Source: Acetobacter aceti NBRC 14818 (GTDB lineage Bacteria > Pseudomonadota > Alphaproteobacteria > Acetobacterales > Acetobacteraceae). Taken from it: DNA of 64,000 nucleotides. Positions 18,668 to 27,501 of the stretch are shown piece by piece. The position numbers and the translations under genes are program-made. The stretch spans positions 558,001 through 622,000 of the forward strand of contig NZ_AP023410.1 of assembly GCF_000193495.2 (NCBI RefSeq). Reading direction: 5' to 3'. Each line of letters opens with the position of its first letter. Position 1 is the first letter of the stretch. The notes below the pieces were generated by a model. The model ran no database searches. It was not told the origin of the DNA and worked only from the letters and a program-made list of their open reading frames with translations.

Positions 18668-19459
18668 TCAGTGAGCGCGTGTAAACAGGCGGTGGAAATT
18701 GGCGGTTGTCGCCTCAATGAAAGCCTGCTCCTCCATCCCTCGCGTCTGTGCGACGACAGCAGCGGTGTAAGCCGTATAGCCTGGCTCGTTCCGCTTGCCG
18801 CGACGTGGAACAGGCGCAAGAAAAGGGGAATCAGTTTCGACAAAAATGCGGTCCAGCGGCACACTGGCCGCAATATCACGCAATTCCTGACACTTCGGAA
18901 ACGTCACGATTCCTGAGAAGCTGAGATAGCCGCCCAGTTCCAGAGCCGTCTTCGCCAGTTCCGGACCTGACGCGAAGCAATGCAGCAGGAACGGAAAGGC
19001 TCCACGCGTCTCGGTCTCTTCCCGCAGGATCGACGCCATGTCCTCATCAGCCTGACGGGTGTGGATGGCCAGAGGCAGACCGGTCAGACGCGCCGCATGA
19101 ACATGTTCGCGAAAGCTCGCCTGCTGCGTGGGACGGACCTCTTCCGCACCGTGGAAATAATCCAGACCGCTCTCACCGATCGCCACCACTTCCGGATCTT
19201 CAGCCAGTTTCACGATGGCGTCGGCATCCATCGGAGGCTCTTCCATCACGTGATCCGGATGCGTGCCAATCGCGCACCAGATCGACAGGTCCGGACGGCT
19301 GTAACGGGTCAGAGCCTTCTGCTCGGACTGCCGCGACAGTCGCGTGCCGATGGTGACCATGCCTTCCAGACCGAACTCTTTGGCCCGGTCCAGTAGTCCC
19401 GGCATTTCCTCTTCCGAGAAATGATCGAGATGGCAGTGGGTGTCGATCAGTCCGGTCAT
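18668..19459 (-). CDS. TatD family metal-dependent hydrolase (YcfH-like DNase)
   Basis: 263 aa. TIM-barrel amidohydrolase with the complete metal set: DTHCHLDHF, GESGLDYF, AIHTRQADED, LLHCFASG and ETDSPFLAPVPRRGKRNEP. TatD enzymes act as Mg-dependent 3'-5' exonucleases or related phosphodiesterases in DNA and RNA repair. The ATG overlaps the metG stop by 4 nt, so translation is coupled. The metG-tatD order is a classic conserved pair. Confidence 0.92.
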   Translation of the reverse strand: MTGLIDTHCHLDHFSEEEMPGLLDRAKEFGLEGMVTIGTRLSRQSEQKALTRYSRPDLSIWCAIGTHPDHVMEEPPMDADAIVKLAEDPEVVAIGESGLDYFHGAEEVRPTQQASFREHVHAARLTGLPLAIHTRQADEDMASILREETETRGAFPFLLHCFASGPELAKTALELGGYLSFSGIVTFPKCQELRDIAASVPLDRIFVETDSPFLAPVPRRGKRNEPGYTAYTAAVVAQTRGMEEQAFIEATTANFHRLFTRAH

Positions 19460-21003
19460 TTTGCCTCACCAACCTCCGGTTCGACGTAACGGGGGAAAAT
19501 CCCTTCCGGCTTCGGCAACTGACGACCGGCAGGAAGTGGCATTTCCAGCGCATCGAAGTCGCGCTCGCCCGGCTCGACACCAAGCTGCGTGAGCATCTTG
19601 TCCATACTCTCCGGAATATAAGGCTGGAGAACCGTGGCGATGGAGCGGAGCGCATCGGCCAGAACACGCAGCACGTCGGCCATCCGCTCGGGGTCGGTCT
19701 TTTTGAGCGCCCACGGAGCCTGATGGTCGATATAGGCGTTGCAGGCGCGGATCAGCTTCCACGCTTCTTCCAATGCGTCGGTCAGAGCAACACGAGCGAT
19801 CTGGGCCTTCATCACGTCGGGCAGAACGGCAGCCTGCCCAAGCAAATGAGCGTCCGCCTCGGTGTGCTTGCCCTGCGCGGGCAGAATGCCGCCGCAGTTA
19901 CGCGCGATCAGGGACAGCGTGCGCTGGCCGAGATTGCCGAGGTCATTGGCCAGTTCGACATTCAAACGATTGATGAGCGAACGGCGCGACAGATCGCTGT
20001 CACCGCCGAACGGCACTTCCCGCATCAGGAAGAAGCGAACCGGATCGACGCCAAATTCCTTCACCAGATCACGCGGATCAATGACGTTGCCGAGCGACTT
20101 GCTCATCTTCTCGCCTTCGACCGTCCACCAGCCGTTGGAGAAGACCATGTCAGGCAGTTCGATACCGGCGGCCATCAGGAAGGCTGGCCAGTAAACCGTG
20201 TGGAAACGAGCAATATCCTTGCCGACCAGATGCAGGTTGGCAGGCCAGAACTTCATGCGCGGCGCATCAGCGTCGGGATAACCGAGTGCGGTCAGGTAGT
20301 TGGTCAGCGCATCGAACCACACATACATGACGTGGTCGGCGTCACCCGGAACCGGCACGCCCCACTTGAAGCTGGTGCGGCTGACGGACAGGTCACGTAA
20401 CCCCTGCTTTACGAAGCTGACGATCTCATTGCGGCGACTGGCAGGACCGATGAAGTCCGGGTGTTTCTCATAGAGTTCGAGCAGGCGATCTTCATAGGCA
20501 GACAGTTTGAAGAAGTAGGATGGCTCGCGCATCCATTCCACCGGCGCGCCAGTCGGCGCGACCTTGGTGCCGTCCGGACGTGTGGTGATCTCGTCCTCGT
20601 TGTAGAACGCCTCGTCACGCAGGGCGTACCAGCCTTCATACGCACCGAGATAGATATCGCCATTGGCCGCGACCTTTTCCCACACAGCCTGAGCGCCCAC
20701 GATATGACGCGGCTCGGTCGTGCGGATGAAGTCGTCGTAAGAGACGTTCATCGCGTCGGCCATGTTGCGGAAATCGGCGGAAATCCGATCCGTGAACGTC
20801 TGCGGGGCTTCGCCTGCGGCCTGCGCGGCCTGCTCGACCTTCTGGCCGTGCTCATCGGTGCCGGTCAGGAAAAACACTTCATCACCGCAGAGACGGTGGA
20901 AGCGTGCGACAATGTCAGCAGCGATGGAAGTGTAGGCATGGCCAATATGGGGCGCGCCGTTTACATAATAAATCGGGGTCGTGACGTAAAAACGGCCGGT
21001 CAT
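19456..21003 (-). CDS. metG: Methionyl-tRNA synthetase, short form without C-terminal extension
   Basis: 515 aa class I aminoacyl-tRNA synthetase charging tRNA-Met. The HIGH-type motif is in GAPHIGHAYTS and the KMSKS loop in GEKMSKSLGNVIDP. The connective peptide region between about residues 110 and 160 has no Cys knuckles, so this is the zinc-free type. The C-terminal dimerisation (EMAP-like) domain of E. coli MetG is absent, as is normal in Alphaproteobacteria. The anticodon-binding helical bundle ends near residue 470. Upstream holB is 153 bp away, so metG may have its own promoter. The matching elongator tRNA-Met is at 32056. Confidence 0.95.
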   Translation of the reverse strand: MTGRFYVTTPIYYVNGAPHIGHAYTSIAADIVARFHRLCGDEVFFLTGTDEHGQKVEQAAQAAGEAPQTFTDRISADFRNMADAMNVSYDDFIRTTEPRHIVGAQAVWEKVAANGDIYLGAYEGWYALRDEAFYNEDEITTRPDGTKVAPTGAPVEWMREPSYFFKLSAYEDRLLELYEKHPDFIGPASRRNEIVSFVKQGLRDLSVSRTSFKWGVPVPGDADHVMYVWFDALTNYLTALGYPDADAPRMKFWPANLHLVGKDIARFHTVYWPAFLMAAGIELPDMVFSNGWWTVEGEKMSKSLGNVIDPRDLVKEFGVDPVRFFLMREVPFGGDSDLSRRSLINRLNVELANDLGNLGQRTLSLIARNCGGILPAQGKHTEADAHLLGQAAVLPDVMKAQIARVALTDALEEAWKLIRACNAYIDHQAPWALKKTDPERMADVLRVLADALRSIATVLQPYIPESMDKMLTQLGVEPGERDFDALEMPLPAGRQLPKPEGIFPRYVEPEVGEAK

Positions 21004-21156
21004 GTCCTGCTCTTCGTTAGATCTATCGGTCGGATCGGCGCGGGCGTGAACGCTCCTTCAGGGGCGTAAGGCACCGCGCAATCCTGACTGTGTAGCCCTA
21101 TCCATATCGGATCGCTGTTCATGAAGCGACCCCCGGCAGAGGCAAATCCGTTCTGT

Positions 21157-22173
21157 TCAGCTGAGCTGCGTCTGTCCTGCGATCGTCAACGCCTCAATGA
21201 TCGCTTCCTGCTTGTCCAGATTGAAATGCTCGGTTTTTGCCCGGATTTCCGCGACCTCGCGCCACGCATCCGCCAGCCGCACACCTGTCTGGATCTCATT
21301 TTGAGACACCGCACGGGCTTCTTCGGCAATGGCGCTGCCCAACAGGGTGAAGAACAGTCCGAAACCGGCGTCTCCAGATCGGGACAAGGATTCTGCTGCG
21401 TCCAGAATACGTCCAGTAGACATTCCTCTGACGGCTTCATGCACCAGAGTGTCGATAGCGCCGCCCTTGTCCGCCAGAAGTGCTATCGCCCGTCCGGGCG
21501 ATCCTTCGGCCAGCGGTACGACACGCTCGATTTCACCGGGCTCGGTGTCAGGCACAGTCGTTCTCAGCACGGCGCGAACATCGCTTTCCCGGAGTGGCGC
21601 GACCGGGAGTTTCCGTACGCGACTACGGATGGTCGGCAACAACGCGCCGGGGGTGGCGCTGGTCAGGATCAGAATGGCGCGAACAGGCGGCTCTTCGAGG
21701 ATCTTGAGCAGCGCGTTGGCCGCGTTTCGGTTCATGGCCTCGGCGGTATCGACGATGACAACCCGCCAGCCACCTTCCGCCGCTGTACGGTGCATGAAGG
21801 CGTTGATCGGCCGAATGTCATCGGCGACGATCTCGCCACGGAATTTCTGGCGCTTCTCGTCAAAGGCCCGGCCGACCGCCAGAAGATCCGGATGAGAGCC
21901 CGCACTCACCAGACGTCCAGCGGATGAATGGCCGTCCTCTGCCCCAAGCAGCCTACGGGCCATGCGAAACGCCAGCGGAAGTTTGCCGATTCCCTCTGGA
22001 CCGGTCAGCAGCCACGCATGGTGCAGTCGTCCGGACGCAAAGGCCTCGTCGAACGCCCGGAAGGCGGCGTCATGCCCCACAACGTGCAGCGACGCTGCAC
22101 GGGCGGCGTCCATTGGTGAAACAACCGCATCGGGATCAGATTCAGCGGCCGATGTGGCGCGTCGGGCCGCCAT
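21157..22173 (-). CDS. holB: DNA polymerase III delta' subunit
   Basis: 338 aa clamp-loader AAA+ protein. It shows HAWLLTGPEGIGKLPLAFRM (modified Walker A), and VDTAEAMNRNAANALLKILE, the sensor/helix block that is the best signature of delta'. The Cys4 zinc module of E. coli HolB is not present after the Walker A, where GSHPDL follows directly as in other Alphaproteobacteria. It works with delta and gamma/tau to load the beta clamp. Three bases separate it from tmk; the tmk-holB-metG-tatD order is conserved across Alphaproteobacteria. Confidence 0.92.
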   Translation of the reverse strand: MAARRATSAAESDPDAVVSPMDAARAASLHVVGHDAAFRAFDEAFASGRLHHAWLLTGPEGIGKLPLAFRMARRLLGAEDGHSSAGRLVSAGSHPDLLAVGRAFDEKRQKFRGEIVADDIRPINAFMHRTAAEGGWRVVIVDTAEAMNRNAANALLKILEEPPVRAILILTSATPGALLPTIRSRVRKLPVAPLRESDVRAVLRTTVPDTEPGEIERVVPLAEGSPGRAIALLADKGGAIDTLVHEAVRGMSTGRILDAAESLSRSGDAGFGLFFTLLGSAIAEEARAVSQNEIQTGVRLADAWREVAEIRAKTEHFNLDKQEAIIEALTIAGQTQLS

Positions 22174-22176
22174 GTC

Positions 22177-22851
22177 TCAGCGCTTTTCGAGAAACGTCTT
22201 GAGCAGACCGACCACCTTGTCGGTAATCGCCGGCACATCCTCGCTTTCCGAGGAAACCCGCACGAAACGCTGTGGCTCTTCGTCGGCGATCTGACGGAAC
22301 CCTGCTGCGAGACGGGCGTGAAAGGCACGATCCGCGCTTTCATACCGATCAAGCGGGGCTCCCTGTCCGGCAATGGCTGCCGCACGCGCCGTAATACGGC
22401 GATGACCTGTTTCCAGACCGACCTCAAACAGCACGGTCAGGTCCGGCGTCAGGCCGACAAGATCACGCAGGGAGCGGATCATTGCGATCAGGGCCGGATC
22501 GCCCTCTCCTCGCCCGTAGCCCTGATAGGCCATGGTGGAATCGAAGAAACGATCACACAACACGATCTTTCCTGCTTCCATGGCGGGCCGGATGACCTGA
22601 TCGACATGATCGCAGCGGGCCGCGAAGTGGGTCATGATCTCGGCACGCGCCGAAAGATCGTGCTTTCCGAAGAGCAGCAGTTCCCGCAAGGCTTCCGCAC
22701 CCGGAGAACCGCCCGGCTCGCGTGTCGCCACAACCTCGTAGCCGAGCGCTTCCAGTCGAGGCGCTACAGCCCGAAGCTGCGTTGACTTGCCGGCCCCCTC
22801 TCCGCCTTCAAAGGTGATGAAAGCGCCGGTTTTTTTACCTGCAACGCTCAC
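22177..22851 (-). CDS. tmk: Thymidylate kinase
   Basis: 224 aa. Phosphorylates dTMP to dTDP. P-loop FEGGEGAGKSTQ, the DR-type motif with LCDRFFDSTMAYQGYGRG, and VATREPGGSPGAEALR (dTMP-binding) are all present. Length typical (about 210). Four bases after the dac gene stop and 3 bases before holB, inside a dense operon. Confidence 0.95.
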   Translation of the reverse strand: MSVAGKKTGAFITFEGGEGAGKSTQLRAVAPRLEALGYEVVATREPGGSPGAEALRELLLFGKHDLSARAEIMTHFAARCDHVDQVIRPAMEAGKIVLCDRFFDSTMAYQGYGRGEGDPALIAMIRSLRDLVGLTPDLTVLFEVGLETGHRRITARAAAIAGQGAPLDRYESADRAFHARLAAGFRQIADEEPQRFVRVSSESEDVPAITDKVVGLLKTFLEKR

Positions 22852-22855
22852 CTTA

Positions 22856-24205
22856 TCAGTGACGCTTCATGCCAAGACGGGCGGCAATGCGCCCACCGAA
22901 ACCAAGTTTCGCCACGGCGGAACCCGCTTCAACCGGCACAGTGATGACGGTGCCCTGCGGAGCCGGTGCAGCAGCCGGCATCGGCGCTCCAGCAACGGGA
23001 GCCGGAGGCACCAATGCCGTCTGACTGGTCGGAAGTGTGATGGTCAACTGACCAAGAGACTGACCCACTGTGATCGGCGCCGACACCGGCGCGAGATAGT
23101 CCACCGAAATATGCACGCGGGACTGCCAGCCATGCGGCAGCAGGAACGTCACGTCACGGGACGCCACAACCGGCACGGTTGCATCCTGTCCCATCCAGAC
23201 AGGTGCCTGATCAAGCACCTGCCCTTTGTGCGCAATGACGGCCAGCTCAAAATTGGCGAAAGCCCAGCCAAGCAGGCGTTCGCCTTCATGCGCACGAATG
23301 TTGGAGCTTGCCATGCCGTTGATGCCCATCACCACGCGGCGGCCTTCCCGCTTGGAGGAAGCACAAAGCCCGAAACCGCCGGCATCGGTGTGACCGGTCT
23401 TCAGGCCGTCCGCGAGTCCCTTGTCGACCAGAACGTTGCGATTGCCCTGATTGATCTTGTTGAAGGCGAACGAGGTCTCGGAGAAGAAGTGATAGTATTG
23501 CGGGAAGTCGCGGATGAGATGGGTCGCGATGGTGCAGACATCCCGCGCCGACATGTAATGGCCTTCCGCAGGCCAACCGGTCGTGTTCATGAAGTGGGAA
23601 TTGGCCATGCCCAGCTTCGCGGCCGTGTCGTTCATCAGGGCGACAAACTGCTCTTCGGAGCCGGAAACGCCTTCCGCCAGCACAATACAGGCGTCGTTGC
23701 CGGACTGGATCAGCATGCCCTGGATCAGGTCCTGCACAGGTACGCTCTCGCCCAGCGGCACGAACATCTTCGAGCCCTGCATGCGCCATGCCTTTTCACT
23801 GACCGGCAACGTCTGGTCCAGCTTGAGGCGTCCGGCATTGAGCATGCCGAAAACGATATAGGCAGTCATCATCTTGGTGAGCGACGACGGCGGCATATGC
23901 TCGTCGGCAGCTTTTTCCAGCAGCACCTGTCCGCTGTCGAAATCGGTGATGCAGGCCCAGCGTGCGACCGTGTCCACAGGACCGATCGGCGTCATGGCAG
24001 GCGTCGAATCAACAGCTGGTGCCGGGGTCTGGGCAGAATCGGCTGCCTTTCCACCATGCCGGGGAGCATGACGGGGCTTTGCCGCGAGTGCCGTGCCTGA
24101 CAGGCCGACACCATTCAAAAGGCCGGCGCCACCGGTGATGGCGGCCGCGCCGCTGGCGAGAAGTATCCGACGGGTCTGCACGTTCCCAATCCTATTCGAC
24201 GACAA
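22856..24205 (-). CDS. D-alanyl-D-alanine carboxypeptidase (PBP5/DacA-like)
   Basis: 449 aa, longer than E. coli DacA (403 aa). A Tat-like N-terminus (QTRRILLASGAAAITGGAGL) suggests export; an Ala/Pro/His-rich linker spans roughly residues 40-70. Active-site triad motifs: SLTKMM (SxxK), SGNDA (SxN) and LKTGHTD (KTG). A second beta domain (PBP5_C) follows. A low-complexity Pro/Ala tail then ends in a short basic amphipathic segment, GFGGRIAARLGMKRH, which may be the membrane anchor. It trims the terminal D-Ala of stem peptides in the periplasm. The start overlaps the end of rlpA by 14 nt, putting it in the mltB-rlpA-dac cell-wall block. Confidence 0.92.
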   Translation of the reverse strand: MSSNRIGNVQTRRILLASGAAAITGGAGLLNGVGLSGTALAAKPRHAPRHGGKAADSAQTPAPAVDSTPAMTPIGPVDTVARWACITDFDSGQVLLEKAADEHMPPSSLTKMMTAYIVFGMLNAGRLKLDQTLPVSEKAWRMQGSKMFVPLGESVPVQDLIQGMLIQSGNDACIVLAEGVSGSEEQFVALMNDTAAKLGMANSHFMNTTGWPAEGHYMSARDVCTIATHLIRDFPQYYHFFSETSFAFNKINQGNRNVLVDKGLADGLKTGHTDAGGFGLCASSKREGRRVVMGINGMASSNIRAHEGERLLGWAFANFELAVIAHKGQVLDQAPVWMGQDATVPVVASRDVTFLLPHGWQSRVHISVDYLAPVSAPITVGQSLGQLTITLPTSQTALVPPAPVAGAPMPAAAPAPQGTVITVPVEAGSAVAKLGFGGRIAARLGMKRH

Positions 24206-25100
24206 TGTGGGCCCCCGTTAACCCGAGGGCCAAGGCGTGGTCCAGCGCTGCATCTGCGTCAGCAACGCCAGAAAAAGGTCCGACACGCACGACCCAGCCG
24301 GGACCGTTATTGTCAGAAGCGTAATTCACCGTTCCTCCGGCGCGAGACGCTTCTATCGCCGCATAGGACCGCTGTGTAAATCGTCCAACTTCAATCCAGA
24401 GGCTTCCCGGGGTCGCCCATCCTTGCGTGTAGACAACAGGAAGTGACGGCAGGGAAGCGGGCTGCACCTGCTGTGAACCGGCTTGCGGCTGGTCGACCGA
24501 GGCGGTTTGCGGCATGGCGGCCGTATCCAGCGCTTCGGTCTGGACGGTTCCGACAGGCGCGGCCTTCATATCCAGCAAAGGACCGCCCGGCAGCGTTTCA
24601 GCGAAGATTCGGCTTGGTAATTCGTTCTCGATCACCTCGACACGAGCCGGGTCACGTCCCATCCCGATCGCCGCCGCCGCCTGTGGCGTGAGAGAAATCA
24701 GCCTGCCGCGTTGTTTCGGTCCCCTGTCGTTCAGGCGGACTTCAATCTGTCGACCATTATCCAGATTGCGAACCGTCACCTGCACCGGCAACTGAAGGGT
24801 CGGATGGGACCCTGTCATCGCTTTCGGGTCATAGATCTCGCCATCCGCCGTGATGTGAGGAGATGTATCTCCATCTACCACAGCCAGACCACTCTCCCGC
24901 CACGCGAATTCCTGCCTCGGATATCGCCAGACACCGTCCTGATTATAGGCTGGCCCAACTTCGTAATGAATATGGGCGGACGGCAGAGGTGGAGCGGGCT
25001 TGTGGCACGCCGATAGAAGAATCGCTGTTCCGGGAATGAGCCACCGGGCGGCAGACCGACTTACCGACTGACTTCTGGCGCGGCAGACCGGAAGTTTCAT
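24192..25100 (-). CDS. RlpA-like septal ring lytic transglycosylase with SPOR domain
   Basis: 302 aa lipoprotein-like protein: N-terminal signal with ILLSACHKP (lipobox LSAC). A double-psi beta-barrel follows, with ADGEIYDPKAMTGSHPTLQLP and VRLNDRGPKQRGRLISLT, the conserved RlpA blocks. A C-terminal SPOR domain (about 225-302, ending AYASDNN-GWVVRVGPFSG style) should bind denuded glycan at the septum. The usual N-terminal ASWYG of the barrel is replaced by a divergent stretch (EFAWRESGLAVV), so catalytic activity is uncertain. It sits between mltB and dac with overlapping starts and stops. Confidence 0.88.
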   Translation of the reverse strand: MKLPVCRARSQSVSRSAARWLIPGTAILLSACHKPAPPLPSAHIHYEVGPAYNQDGVWRYPRQEFAWRESGLAVVDGDTSPHITADGEIYDPKAMTGSHPTLQLPVQVTVRNLDNGRQIEVRLNDRGPKQRGRLISLTPQAAAAIGMGRDPARVEVIENELPSRIFAETLPGGPLLDMKAAPVGTVQTEALDTAAMPQTASVDQPQAGSQQVQPASLPSLPVVYTQGWATPGSLWIEVGRFTQRSYAAIEASRAGGTVNYASDNNGPGWVVRVGPFSGVADADAALDHALALGLTGAHIVVE

Positions 25101-26107
25101 GTTGTCAGATCACCCATCAGTCCAACGCCCAGAGCGTAATAATCTGATGGGTTATAACGGCGGATCACGTTGAAATTGTGATAGACCATGAAGGCCTCGC
25201 CACCCGGTCCGTCAGGACGGACGATGGCTCCCTCCACTTCCGGTCGTCCAAAGGCCGATCCGTCCTTGCGACGGACACCGGCCGCCATCCAGGCCTGAAG
25301 CGTACGCGTATGGTCACGCCCTACCGACGATTGCGGCAGAGACTCCGGGACGGTGATCTCCTGCCCCCACGGTTCGCCCGTCTTCCAGCCGGATTTGGAC
25401 AGATAATTTCCGATGGACATCACCACATCGGGAACGCTTTTCCATATATCGGCGCGGGACGAACCGTCGAAGGCGCGGGCATATTTCAGATAGGCGCTCG
25501 GCATGAACTGGGGCTGTCCCATCGCTCCGGCATAGCTGCCCGTCATGGAGGCTGGTGGAATCCGCCCCTCGCCCAGAATCTGCAGGGCTTTCAGCAGCTC
25601 GGAGCGGAAAAAGGAGGCGCGACGACCATCGAAAGCCAGAGTCGCCAGCGCATCGATCACGTTGAAACCACCGGTGATGCGACCGTAATAGGACTCAAGT
25701 CCCCAGATTCCCATGACCGGCTGACGGTCCACCCCGGTTGCGGCTTCGACTCGTACGAGTGAACCGTGCTGCTTTGCATAGGCGGCACGGCCTGCGTCGA
25801 TCTTGGCCTGTGTCAGCACCTTTTCCCGATACTGCGCCCAGGTCAGTGTGAATTCCGGCTGATGACGATCAAGCTGCAATACCCGTGCGTTGGGCTGGTG
25901 CGTAAGGGCGAGCGCCTCGCTGACCAGCGAACTCGACAGTCCCATCCCGGTCGCCTGACTGCGAACCCCCTCCAGAAACTGCGCATATGAACCGGTCGCG
26001 TGACCTGTTGCCGCCTGAAGCAGTGCGGGGCGCAGGGAAACGGCGGTTCCCAGTCCACCGAGAAGAAGGCCACGCACTGTGGAACGACGGTTGATCATAC
26101 AAGTCAT
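25097..26107 (-). CDS. Lytic murein transglycosylase (MltB family)
   Basis: 336 aa. N-terminal twin-arginine-type signal (INRRSTVRGLLLGGLG); GTG/ATG choices at 26107 or 26098 (MINRRST) are both plausible. The SLT domain contains MGIWGLESYYGRITGGFNVI, whose Glu is the catalytic acid, and GSYAGAMGQPQFMPSAYLKYA. It cleaves the MurNAc-GlcNAc bond forming 1,6-anhydroMurNAc, which links to the MurQ recycling enzyme elsewhere in the window. There is no lipobox, so it resembles the soluble MltB relatives. First gene of the long minus-strand run; its stop overlaps the rlpA start by 4 nt. Confidence 0.9.
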   Translation of the reverse strand: MTCMINRRSTVRGLLLGGLGTAVSLRPALLQAATGHATGSYAQFLEGVRSQATGMGLSSSLVSEALALTHQPNARVLQLDRHQPEFTLTWAQYREKVLTQAKIDAGRAAYAKQHGSLVRVEAATGVDRQPVMGIWGLESYYGRITGGFNVIDALATLAFDGRRASFFRSELLKALQILGEGRIPPASMTGSYAGAMGQPQFMPSAYLKYARAFDGSSRADIWKSVPDVVMSIGNYLSKSGWKTGEPWGQEITVPESLPQSSVGRDHTRTLQAWMAAGVRRKDGSAFGRPEVEGAIVRPDGPGGEAFMVYHNFNVIRRYNPSDYYALGVGLMGDLTT

Positions 26108-26225
26108 ACCGGCACACTCTCCAAAATCTGCGCAGCCTGTCGGATGGCAGGAAGATTCCCCTCCCCATCCATTTCAAGCTTTCCCTTACTGCGATCGCAG
26201 GGGCTTCTCCAGAGGGGGGATGAAC

Positions 26226-26747
26226 CTATTTTGTAGCAGGCGTCAGACGACGGCGCTCTGCGATGCCAAAAAAGATGAAATGTTCGAATGGGTTCATGGT
26301 CGGGTCCACATCCGGATTGGCCGCCAGATAAGCACGACCGTCGAAATGTGGATTAGGATTTCTCCCCTCCCGCCAGCCTTTCTCCATATAATGACGGCTG
26401 GGATCGATTCCGGCCTGACCGACATCCGGATGCTGCTTCAGATACCATTCCCGATCAAAAAAACGCACTCCGACAGGGAGCGCCTTCATTTCCTGTTCGG
26501 TCATCCGGGTGATTGGAGGCCGGGGGGCTGGCCTAGGCGATGACATGATAGGGAAAACAGGATTTCTGGACGACTTCGCAATGGAACGGCGCCTTACCCC
26601 AAGAGCGGCGGGGGCTGGCCGATCTCCTACCGCGGCTCGTAAGGCTGCCAGCCGCGCGGGTCCCGATAAAGGCAAATTCGGGATTTCACGGGCAAGATCA
26701 ACGAGTGAGTACAGTTTTTCTGACAAAATAGTACCGTCCTGCTCCAT
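26226..26747 (-). CDS. Small protein with tandem F-D-x-x-Y-L...PDV repeats, unknown function
   Basis: 173 aa, function unknown. The N-terminal half is basic and Pro-rich. The C-terminal half holds two copies of a motif: FFDREWYLKQHPDV followed by HYMEKGWREGRNPNP, then FDGRAYLAANPDV followed by FEHFIFFGIAERR. This repeat is seen in glycosyltransferases and surface proteins of Alphaproteobacteria, where it flanks catalytic modules; here it stands alone. No signal peptide or TM. The start is uncertain because no Shine-Dalgarno lies upstream of 26747. It follows no clear operon. Confidence 0.6.
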   Translation of the reverse strand: MEQDGTILSEKLYSLVDLAREIPNLPLSGPARLAALRAAVGDRPAPAALGVRRRSIAKSSRNPVFPIMSSPRPAPRPPITRMTEQEMKALPVGVRFFDREWYLKQHPDVGQAGIDPSRHYMEKGWREGRNPNPHFDGRAYLAANPDVDPTMNPFEHFIFFGIAERRRLTPATK

Positions 26748-26889
26748 GAAACGAAGTAAGACACACTAAACACAAACGCTCTGAAGTTAAGTCTTTTTTA
26801 ACCAGATTTTACTGTTGAAATCAGATTGCCTGCCCGCTGTGCATTTTTGGAAACTGGAGTTCAGTTCCGGCTCGTGTAAAGAACGCGCG

Positions 26890-27495
26890 ATGTCCTTCGA
26901 TCTGTCCAGCATGCTGACAACCGGCCTTACAACGGCTGCGCACACCCCGTTATGGCAGGCCGTCACGATCATTATCGGCACATTCATTCTGGAAGACGGC
27001 GCGACCATTCTGACCGCGATTGCTGTCGGCGATGGGGCTGTCGCCCTGCCTCTCGCCCTCCTCTCTCTCTATGTCGGGATCGTCACGGGAGATGCCGGAT
27101 TATATGGACTGGGACGTCTGGCCGCTTTCTGGCCGCCCGCTCGACGCTGGGCACCTTCCGCGATCGGAGAAGGGAATACACCCGGAGCAAAATGGTGGCA
27201 TGGAGCGACTCTGTTTCGGGTCATTTTCATATCCCGCTTCATTCCGGGAACCCGTCTCCCCATCTATACGGCGACAGGGTTTTTTCATGCCGGTTTCAGG
27301 GTTTTCATTCTTGCGACGGCTCTGGCCACGCTTCTCTGGACAACCGCACTATTTGCACTGTCGCTGAAAATGGGTCAGATCCTGCTGGACGAGCTTGGTG
27401 CGTGGCGCTGGGTTGGGGTGGCAGGGTTTATTCTGGCTATCGTTCTTGTCGGACGTCATGTCGCCCGCATGCAATCGCCATCTGCACGAGGTTAG
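26890..27495 (+). CDS. DedA/SNARE-associated family membrane protein
   Basis: 201 aa from ATG 26890; a longer in-frame start at 26815 is unlikely. Hydrophobic, with several TM segments. The family block reads IGTFILEDGATILTAIAVGDG near the N-terminus and FRVIFISRFIPGTRLPIYT mid-protein; the latter FxxRFxPGxR motif is diagnostic. DedA proteins take part in lipid-carrier (undecaprenyl phosphate) or phospholipid flipping at the inner membrane. It is 6 bp upstream of the ATP-grasp gene, so the pair is probably co-transcribed. UppP, the undecaprenyl-diphosphate phosphatase, lies 2 kb further on. Confidence 0.85.
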   Translation: MSFDLSSMLTTGLTTAAHTPLWQAVTIIIGTFILEDGATILTAIAVGDGAVALPLALLSLYVGIVTGDAGLYGLGRLAAFWPPARRWAPSAIGEGNTPGAKWWHGATLFRVIFISRFIPGTRLPIYTATGFFHAGFRVFILATALATLLWTTALFALSLKMGQILLDELGAWRWVGVAGFILAIVLVGRHVARMQSPSARG

Positions 27496-27501
27496 GGCGA
27501 A

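Noticed and set aside
22787-24100. 437-aa open frame on plus opposite tmk and the carboxypeptidase gene
   Set aside because: Composition is Arg/His-rich as expected for an antisense frame; the minus-strand genes have complete catalytic motifs.
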